NCBI GenBank assembly: GCA_013177945.1
Contig: JABLXW010000020.1
Location: forward strand, 101,578 to 165,577
Length of the DNA: 64,000 nucleotides
Direction of reading: 5' to 3'
DNA from: Bacillota bacterium
GTDB lineage: Bacteria; Bacillota; DSM-12270; Thermacetogeniales; Thermacetogeniaceae
The number at the start of each line of letters is the position of its first letter. The first letter of the stretch is position 1. Below, piece after piece: positions 34,587-43,333 of this stretch. The position numbers were made by a program, and so were the translations under genes. The notes under the pieces are model-generated. The model made no database searches and was not told where the DNA came from. It worked only from the letters and a program-made list of their open reading frames with translations.

Positions 34587-35405
34587 GTGGGCAAGAAGGA
34601 AGAAGGCAAAAGAGACGGCCGGAACCCGGTCGCTCCTTATCTGGTGCGGAAGGTAGACGAAAACGGGTGGCTGGAGGAAGAGGATTTCGTCGTCCGGGAG
34701 ACGGCCCTCACCATCCACGTCAACGGAAAAGAACTGGCCACCCTTGTCTGCTCCCCCATGGATCTGGAGTATATGGCGGTCGGCTTCCTCTGCGCCGAGG
34801 GAATCCTGCAGAAAAGAGAGGATCTCAAGGGAATCACTTTGGATGAAGAAGAGGGAATGGCCTGGGTTGAGACCGGCGGCGATGCAAGCCTTGCCGAAAA
34901 AGTCTTTTTAAAGCGCTACATCACCCCCTGCTGCGGGCGGAGCCGGACCTCTTTTTATTTTGCAACAGACGCCCTTCTCTGCAGGCCCGTCACCTCCGAG
35001 CTCAAAGTGAGCAGAAAAACGGTTGTAAACCTTGCCGCGGAGCTTCAGGAAAGGTCGGGGCTTTTCCGCAGGACCGGAGGGGTCCACGGCGCCGCCCTCG
35101 CCCGGAATGACGAAATCCTGATTTTCCGGGAGGACATCGGCCGCCACAACACCCTTGATAAAATCTACGGCCAGTGCTTCCTTGAGGAAATCCCCCGCCA
35201 TGACAAAATGATCATCTTCAGCGGGCGGGTTTCCTCGGAGATCCTTCTGAAAGTAGCGAAGATGGGAGCCCCAATCCTGGTTTCCCGCTCCGCCCCCACA
35301 GACCTCGCCCTGAAGCTGGCAGAAGATTTGAGAGTTACGGTGATCGGCTTTGCGCGCGGGAACCGCATGAACATCTACACCCACCCCGACCGCATCACGC
35401 CGTAG
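34587..35405 (+). CDS. fdhD: Formate dehydrogenase accessory sulfurtransferase FdhD
   Basis: A 272-residue FdhD/NarQ protein started at GTG 34587, 8 bases after GAAGGGAG. Family blocks are VVRETALTIHVNGKELATL, the sulfur-relay cysteines in YITPCCGRSRTS, FRRTGGVHGAALA, FREDIGRHNTLDKIYG and MIIFSGRVSSEILLK. FdhD passes sulfur from the cysteine desulfurase to the molybdenum or tungsten bis-MGD cofactor of formate dehydrogenase. No formate dehydrogenase subunit lies in this window. Confidence 0.93.
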   Translation: MGKKEEGKRDGRNPVAPYLVRKVDENGWLEEEDFVVRETALTIHVNGKELATLVCSPMDLEYMAVGFLCAEGILQKREDLKGITLDEEEGMAWVETGGDASLAEKVFLKRYITPCCGRSRTSFYFATDALLCRPVTSELKVSRKTVVNLAAELQERSGLFRRTGGVHGAALARNDEILIFREDIGRHNTLDKIYGQCFLEEIPRHDKMIIFSGRVSSEILLKVAKMGAPILVSRSAPTDLALKLAEDLRVTVIGFARGNRMNIYTHPDRITP

Positions 35406-35562
35406 CTTCCTGCTCGATGCCCGTTTTTCCAAACCGGTGGCTCCTCGTTCTCTGCGGTAAGAACAGCTGAATCCGGCCCGGCTCTTTTTTATTCACTGAA
35501 GGAATTCATATTTTATCCACTGAAACGGGACATACTAAATTAAAGAAGGGAGGTCCCGCGCT

Positions 35563-35703
35563 TTGGATACCGTCCGCGAAAGGCTGCTCGAGGTGATCAA
35601 GCTCCTCCCGGAGGAAAAACTGCAGGCGCTCCTGGAGTTTGCCAACCGCCTCCTGGAAAACTACCAGACGGGGGTAGATGAAGACGAACTCCTGATGAGT
35701 TAA
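35563..35703 (+). CDS. Small protein, DUF2281-like, 46 residues
   Basis: TTG 35563 is preceded by GGGAGG with 8-base spacing. The product is short and acidic with a long helix (VIKLLPEEKLQALLEFANRL), a pattern typical of DUF2281-type small proteins that often form the antitoxin half of toxin-antitoxin pairs. No toxin gene follows. The next 300 bases hold only a broken minus-strand stretch, so it may be orphaned. Confidence 0.6.
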   Translation: MDTVRERLLEVIKLLPEEKLQALLEFANRLLENYQTGVDEDELLMS

Positions 35704-36004
35704 TCTTATCTTATATTGCCCTGAGCGACCCGTGCTTTAAAGCCGCTCGATGAAGTCCCCGATCCAGATGTACCTGAATTCCCGGCCGAGAAATCCATGG
35801 ACAGCCCCGGCAATGCCATAGAGAACAAAGGCTCACCCATTTATATTTCCCCGGCACAAAACTCCTTTCCTTTCTTACTGATACGAGTTTTTTCTCCTAA
35901 TGTACCTTCTGCAAGCTTTTCTGTTAGAATGGAAGGGAGGTTGAACTGCTGCCTCCAGCAGCCGGTCAGATATAGAGGGTTTTAAAAAGCGGGGTAACCT
36001 GACA
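35704..36004. other. Intergenic region with a minus-strand gene tail
   Basis: On the minus strand 35832-35737 reads as a coherent protein end (LYGIAGAVHGFLGREF then RYIWIGDFIERL and stop) with no start codon, probably the remains of a small membrane protein. The rest, up to the LOG-like gene, is AT-rich and probably holds its promoter. Confidence 0.4.
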
Positions 36005-36514
36005 ATGAAGAGCCTGGAAGGAAGAAAGATCTACATCGGGGTGATCGGGTCCGGGGAGGCGGACCCGGAAGTGCTGCAGCTTGCCCGGGAGGTGGGGCGG
36101 GAGATCGCCCGCCGAGGAGCCGTCCTGGTCTGCGGGGGGCGCGGCGGGGTGATGGAGGCGGCAGCACGGGGCGCGCAGGAGGCAGGGGGGACCACCGTCG
36201 GGATCCTGCCCGGGACAAGCAGGAGCGAGGGCAACCCCTACCTTACGGTGAGCATCGTTACGGGGATGGGGGAGGCCCGCAACGCCATTGTGGTCCGGTC
36301 CTCGGATGCCGTTATTGCCGTCGCCGGGGGCTGCGGCACTCTCTCGGAGATCGGCCTGGCCCTGAAGATGGGGGTGCCCGTAGTGGGGCTCCGCACCTGG
36401 CGGCTGGGGAGCCCCTGCACCGGGCAGGATCCCGTTATCCGGGCTGCTTCCCCGGCAGAGGCCGTGGCCCTCGCCTTCCGCAGCCTGGAATTCAGGCCGG
36501 CACCTGCACCCTGA
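36005..36514 (+). CDS. LOG-like Rossmann protein (TIGR00725-type)
   Basis: A 169-residue protein with the nucleotide-binding fold of the LOG / lysine-decarboxylase-like group: YIGVIGSGEADPE, LVCGGRGGVMEAAARGAQEAGG, GILPGTSRSEGNPYLT and AGGCGTLSEIGLALKMGVPVVGL. The GGxGTxxE motif reads GGCGTLSE. Related proteins hydrolyse nucleoside monophosphates to release the base (cytokinin-activating LOG), but the bacterial TIGR00725 branch is uncharacterised. The ATG follows GGGGTAACC. It converges on the FmdE gene. Confidence 0.8.
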   Translation: MKSLEGRKIYIGVIGSGEADPEVLQLAREVGREIARRGAVLVCGGRGGVMEAAARGAQEAGGTTVGILPGTSRSEGNPYLTVSIVTGMGEARNAIVVRSSDAVIAVAGGCGTLSEIGLALKMGVPVVGLRTWRLGSPCTGQDPVIRAASPAEAVALAFRSLEFRPAPAP

Positions 36515-36529
36515 CCGGGATGCGTCCCG

Positions 36530-37162
36530 TTAATCGGGGCTGCCGCAGTCGCACCAGCCCCGGGTGTAAGTTTCGGAGCAGGGAATGCAGACGAATTTCC
36601 CGTCCCGCACCCGGGCGCGCGGCTCCATCACCTGCTCACCACAGACCGCGCAGGCAATCGAGGCGAAGATGCGGGCCTTCTCGGGAAAATCGAAGGAAAT
36701 CTCCTGAATCTTGAGAATCTGGTCCTCCGGGGCCTCTAAAATTTTTGCCGCGACCTCAATTTGCTTTGCCCGGAAACGCTCCTGGTCCTCCGGAGCCGCC
36801 GCCTGCGACCTTACTTTCTCCCGCAGTCTCTGAAATTCTTCATCCAGACTCCAGGCTTCCCCTCGAACGACAACGCGAACCGCCTTCCCCAGGTCCCTGC
36901 GGCCAAAAGTGTAGACAGGCTTCCCGTAGTCCCGGTAGAGGAGGTTCCCCTTGCCCAGAGTGCACCCGGTCACAACCTGAACGGCGTCGACCCCGCAGGC
37001 ATCTGTCTCTACAACCGCCACCAGTTCTTCATCCGGAGCGCGCCGCGCCCCAAGCTCCCGCAACCCGGCCCGGGCCGCCCGGTACCCGAAAGCAAGCCCC
37101 GCGCAAACATGACCGTGAAACTCAACCGTCTTTTCCCAATCAGTCTTTTCCCGGCACATCAC
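36530..37162 (-). CDS. FmdE-family protein with C-terminal zinc ribbon
   Basis: A 210-residue protein. The N-terminal ~130 residues are an FmdE domain with FHGHVCAGLAFGYRA (cysteine near 19), ETDACGVDAVQVVTGCTLGKGNL and LYRDYGKPVYTFGRR. The C-terminal part is a treble-clef-like zinc ribbon (CAVCGEQV ... CIPCSETYTRGWCDCG). FmdE was first seen with molybdenum formylmethanofuran dehydrogenase but occurs widely in anaerobes without it, where it may bind a metal cofactor. FdhD about 1.1 kb away fits a molybdenum or formate theme, though they are not in one operon. Confidence 0.87.
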   Translation of the reverse strand: MMCREKTDWEKTVEFHGHVCAGLAFGYRAARAGLRELGARRAPDEELVAVVETDACGVDAVQVVTGCTLGKGNLLYRDYGKPVYTFGRRDLGKAVRVVVRGEAWSLDEEFQRLREKVRSQAAAPEDQERFRAKQIEVAAKILEAPEDQILKIQEISFDFPEKARIFASIACAVCGEQVMEPRARVRDGKFVCIPCSETYTRGWCDCGSPD

Positions 37163-37316
37163 TTAACTCCTCCTTTTTTTATATTAATCAACCACTGCCC
37201 CTGCCACAGCCAGAACCCGGTCCATGACCTCTGGCCGAAGGCAAAACCGCGGTGATGTAAAGCGTGACAAACTGCAGTACCCAAAAACCTGTGAGCAGGA
37301 ACCAGACCGGCGGGGC

Positions 37317-38930
37317 TTACGAAGATGCGAGGTAGGAAAGCTTGGCATCGCTCAACGAATGGTGGTCGAACATAAACGTCCAGCCGGCGTAGACCGAAGC
37401 GCGGTAAATGTAGTAGGGCGTCGGGTAGTAAAGGGGCAATTCTGGAAGATCCTCCGCCAGGGCTTTCTGGAGCTTCGCCACGAGATTCCGACGTTTCACG
37501 GGATTGGTTTCGTGAAGCTGTTCTTTTGCCAGGCGCTCCACCGTGGGATTACAGTACCCCTGCGTCCCTCCTGCCACCGGGGGTCCCGCGCCTTTTGCTG
37601 ATCTGGTAAACCTTTCTCTTAAATAATCAGGGTCATTGCCCCAGCCCCCCTCCCCGGTGACTGCCAGTTCGTATTTTCCCTGCTTTACCAGGGAGTCCCT
37701 GCTTTTTGGATCCGTGCTGGTGATCTTTAATTCGATCCCCGCCTTTCGAAGCTGCTGCTTGAGCAATTTCCCGAGCCGGGCATCCCCCTGCGCCAGCAGA
37801 AGCTCGAAGGCCAGCCGGTTGCCCCGGGCGTCCTCCCTGATCCCATCCCCGTCACGATCATACCAGCCCAACTGCTCTAAGAGTTCAACGGCTTTCCGGA
37901 GATTATAGCGATACTGGGGAACATTCGGATTGTACCAGATGTGGTCGGGAGGGAGAATGCCGGGGTTGCCCGGGAGGGCGGCACCCTGCGCGCACTTCTC
38001 CACCAGTTCCTTCCGGTCGATGGCAAAGGCAAGCACCTGCCGGAATTCCCGGGATCTGAGCACCGGCCTCAGGTTCAGGTTGAAGATCAGGCGGTAGCCC
38101 CAGTAGCCCGGGCCCTTCGCGATATGGCAGCCCGGTTTGTTTTGAAACCGCTCGATGAGATCAGGAGGAACCGCAGCCAGATCAATCTTCCCCTGCTCCA
38201 GCGCGAGCGCCTCATCTTCGACAGGCACCATCTCAATGACATCAACGCGGGGTTTGGGGCCCCAGAAGTCCCGGTTCGCTTCAAAACGGTAAGCACCCTC
38301 TTCCTTGCTGTAAGAAGCCAGGCGGTAGGGCCCCGTTCCGACAACAGCACGGGGTTCCGTATAGTGATAGGGATCTGCAACGTCCTTCCAGATGTGCGCG
38401 GGGAGGATCGGGAAGCCGGCCAGTTTGTAAAGAAATGCGGCATTGGGCCGGGTCAGCCGGAACCTCACAGTGTGCTCATCCAGGCTCCTGACTTCGTCAA
38501 CCAGTGCAGGATCAATGCCCCAGGCCCGCGGGTGCTTCCGGGCATACTCCCAGCTGAACACCACGTCCCCGGCCGTGAAAGGTTTGCCGTCCTGCCACCT
38601 GACGTTTTTCCGCAGGTGAAAGGTATAAACCCTTTCCCCGCTCACCTCCCATTTAGCCGCAAGCCAGGGAATAATGCCTCCTTCATCCTTTTCCAGGAGA
38701 CTATCAAAAATCAGGAGCATTTTGTAATACCCCGGCCCCCGCTCGCAGTGGGCATAAGGACTTGGGTAACCCCAGTCCCCTCCCGCCAGCCGGACGACCA
38801 CCGGCTTCTCCTCTCCCGCCCGGGAGCCGGCCGGCTGCCGAGAGGTGCAGCCGGCTGCGGAAATCAAGAAAAAGCCGAGGATAAAAGCTGCAACCACTCT
38901 GAATCCGGTTTTTTTGAAAAGCACCCGCAA
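37317..38930 (-). CDS. Peptide/nickel-type ABC transporter substrate-binding lipoprotein
   Basis: A 537-residue SBP_bac_5 (cluster C) protein. A signal peptide (VVAAFILGFFLISAAGC) ends in a lipobox with cysteine near 28, so the protein is tethered outside the membrane. Family blocks are YTFHLRKNVRWQDGKPFTAGDVVFS, VGTGPYRL and FRQVLAFAIDRKELV. The ligand could be oligopeptide, nickel or another small molecule. No matching permease or ATPase is present: the only neighbour is a deleted ABC-2 fragment of a different family. It may be an orphan binding protein or be served by a transporter elsewhere. Confidence 0.88.
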   Translation of the reverse strand: MRVLFKKTGFRVVAAFILGFFLISAAGCTSRQPAGSRAGEEKPVVVRLAGGDWGYPSPYAHCERGPGYYKMLLIFDSLLEKDEGGIIPWLAAKWEVSGERVYTFHLRKNVRWQDGKPFTAGDVVFSWEYARKHPRAWGIDPALVDEVRSLDEHTVRFRLTRPNAAFLYKLAGFPILPAHIWKDVADPYHYTEPRAVVGTGPYRLASYSKEEGAYRFEANRDFWGPKPRVDVIEMVPVEDEALALEQGKIDLAAVPPDLIERFQNKPGCHIAKGPGYWGYRLIFNLNLRPVLRSREFRQVLAFAIDRKELVEKCAQGAALPGNPGILPPDHIWYNPNVPQYRYNLRKAVELLEQLGWYDRDGDGIREDARGNRLAFELLLAQGDARLGKLLKQQLRKAGIELKITSTDPKSRDSLVKQGKYELAVTGEGGWGNDPDYLRERFTRSAKGAGPPVAGGTQGYCNPTVERLAKEQLHETNPVKRRNLVAKLQKALAEDLPELPLYYPTPYYIYRASVYAGWTFMFDHHSLSDAKLSYLASS

Positions 38931-39129
38931 TCGCCTCGCTGGCTTTTCCGGCCCAAGAAAATAGCGGCCAAGAGGCCTTCACTCTGAATCCCCTCAAGAC
39001 CGGCTGCAGTGAAAAGATCCTTCATGGCCGAAGCATCCGGCAAAACCGTCCGGGAAATGGAGAAATTTGCAATTTACTTATTCGCCGGAGGGCGTGAAAT
39101 TCCTGCTCGCGCCGCGCCTCTGAAACCTT

Positions 39130-39500
39130 TTAGACATCCCTGCGCCCAAAAAGATAAGCCGCCAGCGCCAGGCAACCCAACAGGTAGCCCCCGGCGTAAA
39201 CCACCATCCAGATGCTAGGAACCGAGGCGCCCCCGAAGGGACCCAGGGAGTGTGCTCCAGGCGGTTTTCCACACCACTCAAACCCACCAGCAACAGCACC
39301 TCGGGTATCCGCCTCCGAACCTCCCGGACCCCAAGCCCGCGCAGGGCACCGTGAAACTCCAGCAGCTCCCGCGCGGTCAGCCAGTCGCGGTAGCGGAAAT
39401 TCTCCGGGAGAAAACCGATCTCCCGCCGGGCTTCCAGGCTCCCCAGGGGGTGCCCGAGAATCCGGGCCTCCCCGGCCCACTTGATCTTTCGCTTGCCGTT
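39130..39500 (-). pseudogene. Internal-deletion remnant of an ABC-2 type transporter
   Basis: The minus strand at 39500-39260 encodes the middle of an ABC ATPase (GHPLGSLEARREIGFLPENF, DWLTARELLEFHGALRGLG) without Walker A, signature motif or Walker B. In a second frame, 39250-39130 encodes the C-terminal end of a membrane permease (SIWMVVYAGGYLLGCLALAAY then LFGRRDV and stop). A single large deletion from mid-ATPase to the end of the permease explains both. Neither piece can function. Confidence 0.75.
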
Positions 39501-39575
39501 TAATCTTTTGAAAAAAAACAATCGCATTGCACACCACACGGGAGCATCTGGTTGCAGGCAAGGTAACCCAGGCCC

Positions 39576-40454
39576 CTATTTCCCAAGCATCTCTTGCACC
39601 TGTTCGGGGTGAGCATCAATCCATGCCCGGGCTACATCAGCCGGATCTTTCTTTTCTATTTCGATCTCGTAGATCATCCGGTCCATGTCATCAACGCTGA
39701 TGGTGAACTTCTTCAGAAATTCCACCACATCAGGTGCCCTCTGATCCAATCCCTTTGTCACCAGCTTGTGGACCTCACTGCTCTTCCAGAACCCTTTGGG
39801 ATCTTCCAGGAACTTCAGGTCGTACTTGGCAAACATCCAGTGGGGTTTCCAGCCGAGAAAAATAATCCATCGCTTGTCTTTAATCGCCTTATCAGCCTCG
39901 GCCATCATCGCCCACTCGCTGCTTTCGATCAGCTCGAAGTCCAATCCATACGCATTGATAATTTTCTGCGAGGTGCGCATCATCCCGGCCCCCGCCTCGA
40001 TCCCTACGAGCTCGCCTTTCCCGTCGCCATCGCTATCGAACTTGGCCTTGTAATTATTCAATTCTGCAATACTGTCAGGCTCGACGTAGGTCGGCGTAAC
40101 CCAGCCGAGGAGCCCCTCTGTATAGATGGTTCCCAGATCATCGATATTTTTTCCATACTTCTTCATGTAATCCCTGTGCATATCCGGCAGCCAGGAGTCA
40201 AGAAAAACGTCGAGATCGCCTGAAGACAGGCCGCTGTATGTGGGGCCCACATCCGCCTTCTGCACCCGTACTTCGTATCCCAGGTTTTCCTCAATGAGGA
40301 TCTTGGCGATGTTTGTGCTGGGGATGGTGGACGACCAGGGAGTCAAGGCAATGGTAATGGTCTCCTTTTTCGCTGCTCCCCCGCAGCCTGCACCTGCCAC
40401 GAGCAGGGTGATAAGAGCAATGACCATAAAAACAGAAACACTTTTCTTATACAT
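39576..40454 (-). CDS. opuAC: Glycine betaine/proline ABC transporter substrate-binding lipoprotein
   Basis: A 292-residue OpuAC-domain protein. ATG 40454 was chosen (MYKKSVSVFMVIALITLL, lipobox AGAGC) because GGGGAGG precedes it; the frame is open 12 codons further. The ligand domain begins ITIALTPWSSTIPSTN and includes DVFLDSWLPDMHRDYMKK and IIFLGWKPHWMFAKYDLKF, with tryptophans typical of the aromatic cage for quaternary ammonium compounds. It is the last gene of the operon after ATPase and permease and is needed for osmoprotectant uptake. Confidence 0.9.
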   Translation of the reverse strand: MYKKSVSVFMVIALITLLVAGAGCGGAAKKETITIALTPWSSTIPSTNIAKILIEENLGYEVRVQKADVGPTYSGLSSGDLDVFLDSWLPDMHRDYMKKYGKNIDDLGTIYTEGLLGWVTPTYVEPDSIAELNNYKAKFDSDGDGKGELVGIEAGAGMMRTSQKIINAYGLDFELIESSEWAMMAEADKAIKDKRWIIFLGWKPHWMFAKYDLKFLEDPKGFWKSSEVHKLVTKGLDQRAPDVVEFLKKFTISVDDMDRMIYEIEIEKKDPADVARAWIDAHPEQVQEMLGK

Positions 40455-40561
40455 CGCGCGAACCTCCCCAAAATGCTTTATATTATTCACCTGCAGGTAG
40501 CGGCATAATCACCTCCTTTAACCCTTAATCACCTGCCTGCACCGAGCGCCACGGAAAAGCC

Positions 40562-41428
40562 TTATACCCCCCTTGCTCTTTGCTGCTGCCTGGTGCCTTG
40601 TGTGATGCGATCGAGAATAATGGCCACAACCACAATGGAAATCCCTCCAACGAAACCCCGGCCCACTTCGACGCGGGTGATCCCGTAGAGAACATGATCC
40701 CCCAGTCCGCCCGCGCCAATCATCGAAGCAATCACTGACATGGACAGCGCAAGCATAATCGCCTGGTTAACCCCTGCCATAATCGTCGGCAGGGCGAGGG
40801 GCAGTTGCACCTTAGTTAAAATCTGATTTGGGGTAGAACCAAAGGCTCGCGCGGCTTCTACAAGATCAGGAGGCACCTGGCGGATTCCCAGGTCGGTAAG
40901 CCGCACAAGCGGAGGCATCGCAAAAATCACAACGGCAATCAGGGCCGGCACCGGCCCCAGACCGAAAAACATGAGCGCCGGAATCAGGTAAACAAAACTG
41001 GGCATGGTTTGCATAAAGTCCAGCACCGGCCGCAGGCCTGTGTGAACCGCGTCAGATCGGGCGGCCCAGATCCCCAGGGGGATGCCAAAAACAACAGAAT
41101 AAAGCATTGCGGTCACCACCAGACTAAGGGTGCGAACCGTTCCTTCCCAGACGCCGAGACCCAGCAGAAAGACCAGCCCGAGAACAGTAAAAATGGCGAT
41201 GCCACGTCCGGCCAAACGCCTGGCAACCAGTCCGAGCAAAATAACCAGCGCCCACCAGGGCATTAAGGCAATGCTTTTCTCAATATTAGACCACGTAAAC
41301 CAGATTACGTTTTTAATCACGTTAAAGAAGCCCTGAAAGTGGAGTTCCATATATTCTACAAAAGCATCTACCCAGAGAGCCAGGGGAATACATCCCTCCA
41401 TAAAAATACTTCCTCCTTCGCTCCCCAC
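40562..41428 (-). CDS. opuAB: Glycine betaine/proline ABC transporter permease
   Basis: A 288-residue membrane protein of the ProW/OpuAB type with about six to seven segments. The binding-protein-dependent transport signature region reads RAFGSTPNQILTKVQLPLALPTIMAGVNQAIMLALS in consecutive blocks (about residues 190-225), the EAA-type loop that contacts the ATPase. It lies 18 bases after the ATPase gene and 107 bases before the binding-protein gene. Confidence 0.92.
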   Translation of the reverse strand: MGSEGGSIFMEGCIPLALWVDAFVEYMELHFQGFFNVIKNVIWFTWSNIEKSIALMPWWALVILLGLVARRLAGRGIAIFTVLGLVFLLGLGVWEGTVRTLSLVVTAMLYSVVFGIPLGIWAARSDAVHTGLRPVLDFMQTMPSFVYLIPALMFFGLGPVPALIAVVIFAMPPLVRLTDLGIRQVPPDLVEAARAFGSTPNQILTKVQLPLALPTIMAGVNQAIMLALSMSVIASMIGAGGLGDHVLYGITRVEVGRGFVGGISIVVVAIILDRITQGTRQQQRARGV

Positions 41429-41446
41429 TTCACAAGGTAAACCTGC

Positions 41447-42670
41447 TCATCCGCTGTCATTCACCCTCCGCACCAGACCGGCCAGCAGCGCTCCCCGTAC
41501 GATCACCCCAAGCAAACGATCATCTTCGCCGACAACGGCCACCGGGTATTTAGAATCGGCAAGGATGGGAATCAAATCAGCTACCGGTGTTTCCGGCTTC
41601 GACCTGGGGAAATCTTTGATGAGAATCCGGCTCAGATCGGGGTCCTGACGCTCGGAAGCTGCCAGAGCGTCATCGGCGGTGATGATGCCGGCCAGGCGGC
41701 GTTCTCTTGTTATGACAAAAATGCTGGAGATTCCCTGTTCGCGCATCCGGCGCAAGGCAACGCGTGGGCCGTCCTGGAGTCGAACGGCTTCTGCCGGCTT
41801 CATTACTCCCTCGGCAGTAAGCACCTTGCTCATATCTACGTCCTGGACAAATCTGGCCACGTAGTCGGTAGCAGGGTTTGTAAGGATCTCTTCAGGTGTT
41901 CCGATCTGCACCACAGCACCATCCTTCATCAGGGCGATGCGGTCTCCGATCTTTAATGCCTCATCAAGGTCGTGGGTTACAAAAACAATCGTTTTGTTAA
42001 CCTTGCTTTGCAGTGAAAGCAATTCGTTTTGCATTTCTCGCCGGATTAAAGGATCAAGGGCGCTGAAAGGCTCATCCATCAGGAGAATGTCGGGTTCACT
42101 GGCAAGGGCGCGGGCGAGACCAACCCGCTGCTGCATCCCCCCGCTCAGGTGTGGAAGATATGAGGACTCCCAATCCTTGAGCCCAACCATCTCCAATACT
42201 GCGCGTGCCCTGGCATAACGCTCTTCCTTCTTTACGCCCTGAATTTCTAAACCGTAAGCCACATTATCGAGCACCGTCCGGTGGGGAAAGAGGGCAAATC
42301 TCTGGAAGACCATCCCCATAACCTTCCGGCGCAACTCCCGGAGCCTCTTTTCGCTTGCCTCTGTCACATCTTCCCCATCGATAAAAATTTTTCCAGATGT
42401 AGGTTCAATAAGCCGGTTGAGACAGCGCAGCAGGGTCGACTTGCCGCTTCCGGAAAGACCCATCAGGACAAACACTTCGCCGGGCCGGACTTCGAAATTG
42501 ATGTTATAAAGACCAACTACCTGCCGTGTTTTCTGAAGAATCTGCTCTTTGCTCAATCCCTGACGTAAAAGTTCAAGCGCCTTTTCAGGACGTTCGCCGA
42601 AGATTTTGATCAGGTCTTTAATGACGATTTTCGGTTCACTTTGTTGCTTAATTACAATTTCTTTTGTCAT
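41447..42670 (-). CDS. opuAA: Glycine betaine/proline ABC transporter ATP-binding protein with CBS domains
   Basis: A 407-residue ATPase of the ProV/OpuAA type. Walker A is GLSGSGKSTLLRCLNRL, the Q-loop FQRFALFPHRTV, the signature LSGGMQQRVGLARAL, and Walker B ILLMDEPFSALDPL. Two CBS domains follow from about residue 285 (VMKPAEAVRLQDGP, then LIPILADSKYPVAVVGEDD). CBS pairs in this family sense ionic strength or adenine nucleotides and gate transport. It is the first gene of the operon, with a promoter about 140 bases upstream. Confidence 0.94.
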   Translation of the reverse strand: MTKEIVIKQQSEPKIVIKDLIKIFGERPEKALELLRQGLSKEQILQKTRQVVGLYNINFEVRPGEVFVLMGLSGSGKSTLLRCLNRLIEPTSGKIFIDGEDVTEASEKRLRELRRKVMGMVFQRFALFPHRTVLDNVAYGLEIQGVKKEERYARARAVLEMVGLKDWESSYLPHLSGGMQQRVGLARALASEPDILLMDEPFSALDPLIRREMQNELLSLQSKVNKTIVFVTHDLDEALKIGDRIALMKDGAVVQIGTPEEILTNPATDYVARFVQDVDMSKVLTAEGVMKPAEAVRLQDGPRVALRRMREQGISSIFVITRERRLAGIITADDALAASERQDPDLSRILIKDFPRSKPETPVADLIPILADSKYPVAVVGEDDRLLGVIVRGALLAGLVRRVNDSG

Positions 42671-42810
42671 CTTGATTTTTAACTCCGTTTAACTTATTTA
42701 ATTTAATCTTTTATAATTTTTCAATTTAAGGGTTCGATCCCCAAAGAAGAATTTGCATGCATTTGCTTAGAGAAAACTTTTTGATTTTATTAAGGTTGTT
42801 AGGTACATTG

Positions 42811-42840
42811 ATCATAACACAATAAAAAAGCCTTGGTCAA
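42811..42840 (-). promoter_or_regulatory. Promoter of the glycine betaine transporter operon
   Basis: On the minus strand TTGACC (42840-42835), 18 bases and TATGAT (42816-42811) match the sigma-A consensus at 5 of 6 positions each. The leader to the ATPase gene is about 135 bases and AT-rich; no riboswitch was recognised in it. Confidence 0.6.
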
Positions 42841-43084
42841 TTATCAGAAGACCTGTTAAAGCAAAAAAACAGCCGCCAGAGATTCTTTTACGTTCCCTGC
42901 GCGAACTTTTCGCCGGAATCGTTCAGGGAAAATACATCTCGCCGCAGCGGCGCATCCGGCCTGCGGCGATTAAGACAGGAAAGGTCGGGGGAATAATAAA
43001 ACAGGAAATACCCGAGAGGAAACAACATAGAAAAAATTCCCCCTGGCCCGCAAAGGGTTCGGGGAATCAGGAAGGACGGAAAAA

Positions 43085-43333
43085 ATGCGGGAAATCAGCA
43101 TCAATCTCGGCCCCTCCATCGAGCAGGGGGACCTGGAGATCGTCAGGGCAGCGGCCTCCCACCTGAAGCCGGGCGACCACCTGACCCTGAGCCTGGAGGC
43201 CGCCGACGCCCACGAAACGGACCGGCTCCTTGCCCTGCTCGCCGATGCCAACCTGGACTACCAGACGCATGGGAGCCACAGCGGCCAAACATTTTTCATT
43301 ATTGCCACCCCCCGCGGCCGGGAAGCGCGCTGA
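43085..43333 (+). CDS. Small hypothetical protein (82 residues)
   Basis: An ATG preceded by AGGAAGGA opens 82 codons with a coherent alpha/beta pattern (ISINLGPSIEQGDLEIV, HLTLSLEAADAHETDRLLALL, then TFFIIATPRGR), as in small ferredoxin-like or TusA-like folds. No family was recognised and no cysteine is present. It overlaps the end of the convergent znuB-like gene by 35 bases, which weakens the case slightly. Confidence 0.5.
   Translation: MREISINLGPSIEQGDLEIVRAAASHLKPGDHLTLSLEAADAHETDRLLALLADANLDYQTHGSHSGQTFFIIATPRGREAR

Noticed and set aside
37190..37316. In-frame hydrophobic continuation after the stop of the peptide-binding lipoprotein (VWFLLTGFWVLQFV)
   Set aside because: No start codon or ribosome site of its own, and readthrough is not expected; possibly debris of a permease.
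42671..42810. Leader of the glycine betaine operon as a possible riboswitch
   Set aside because: The sequence is AT-rich without a recognisable conserved core or terminator, so no riboswitch class could be supported.
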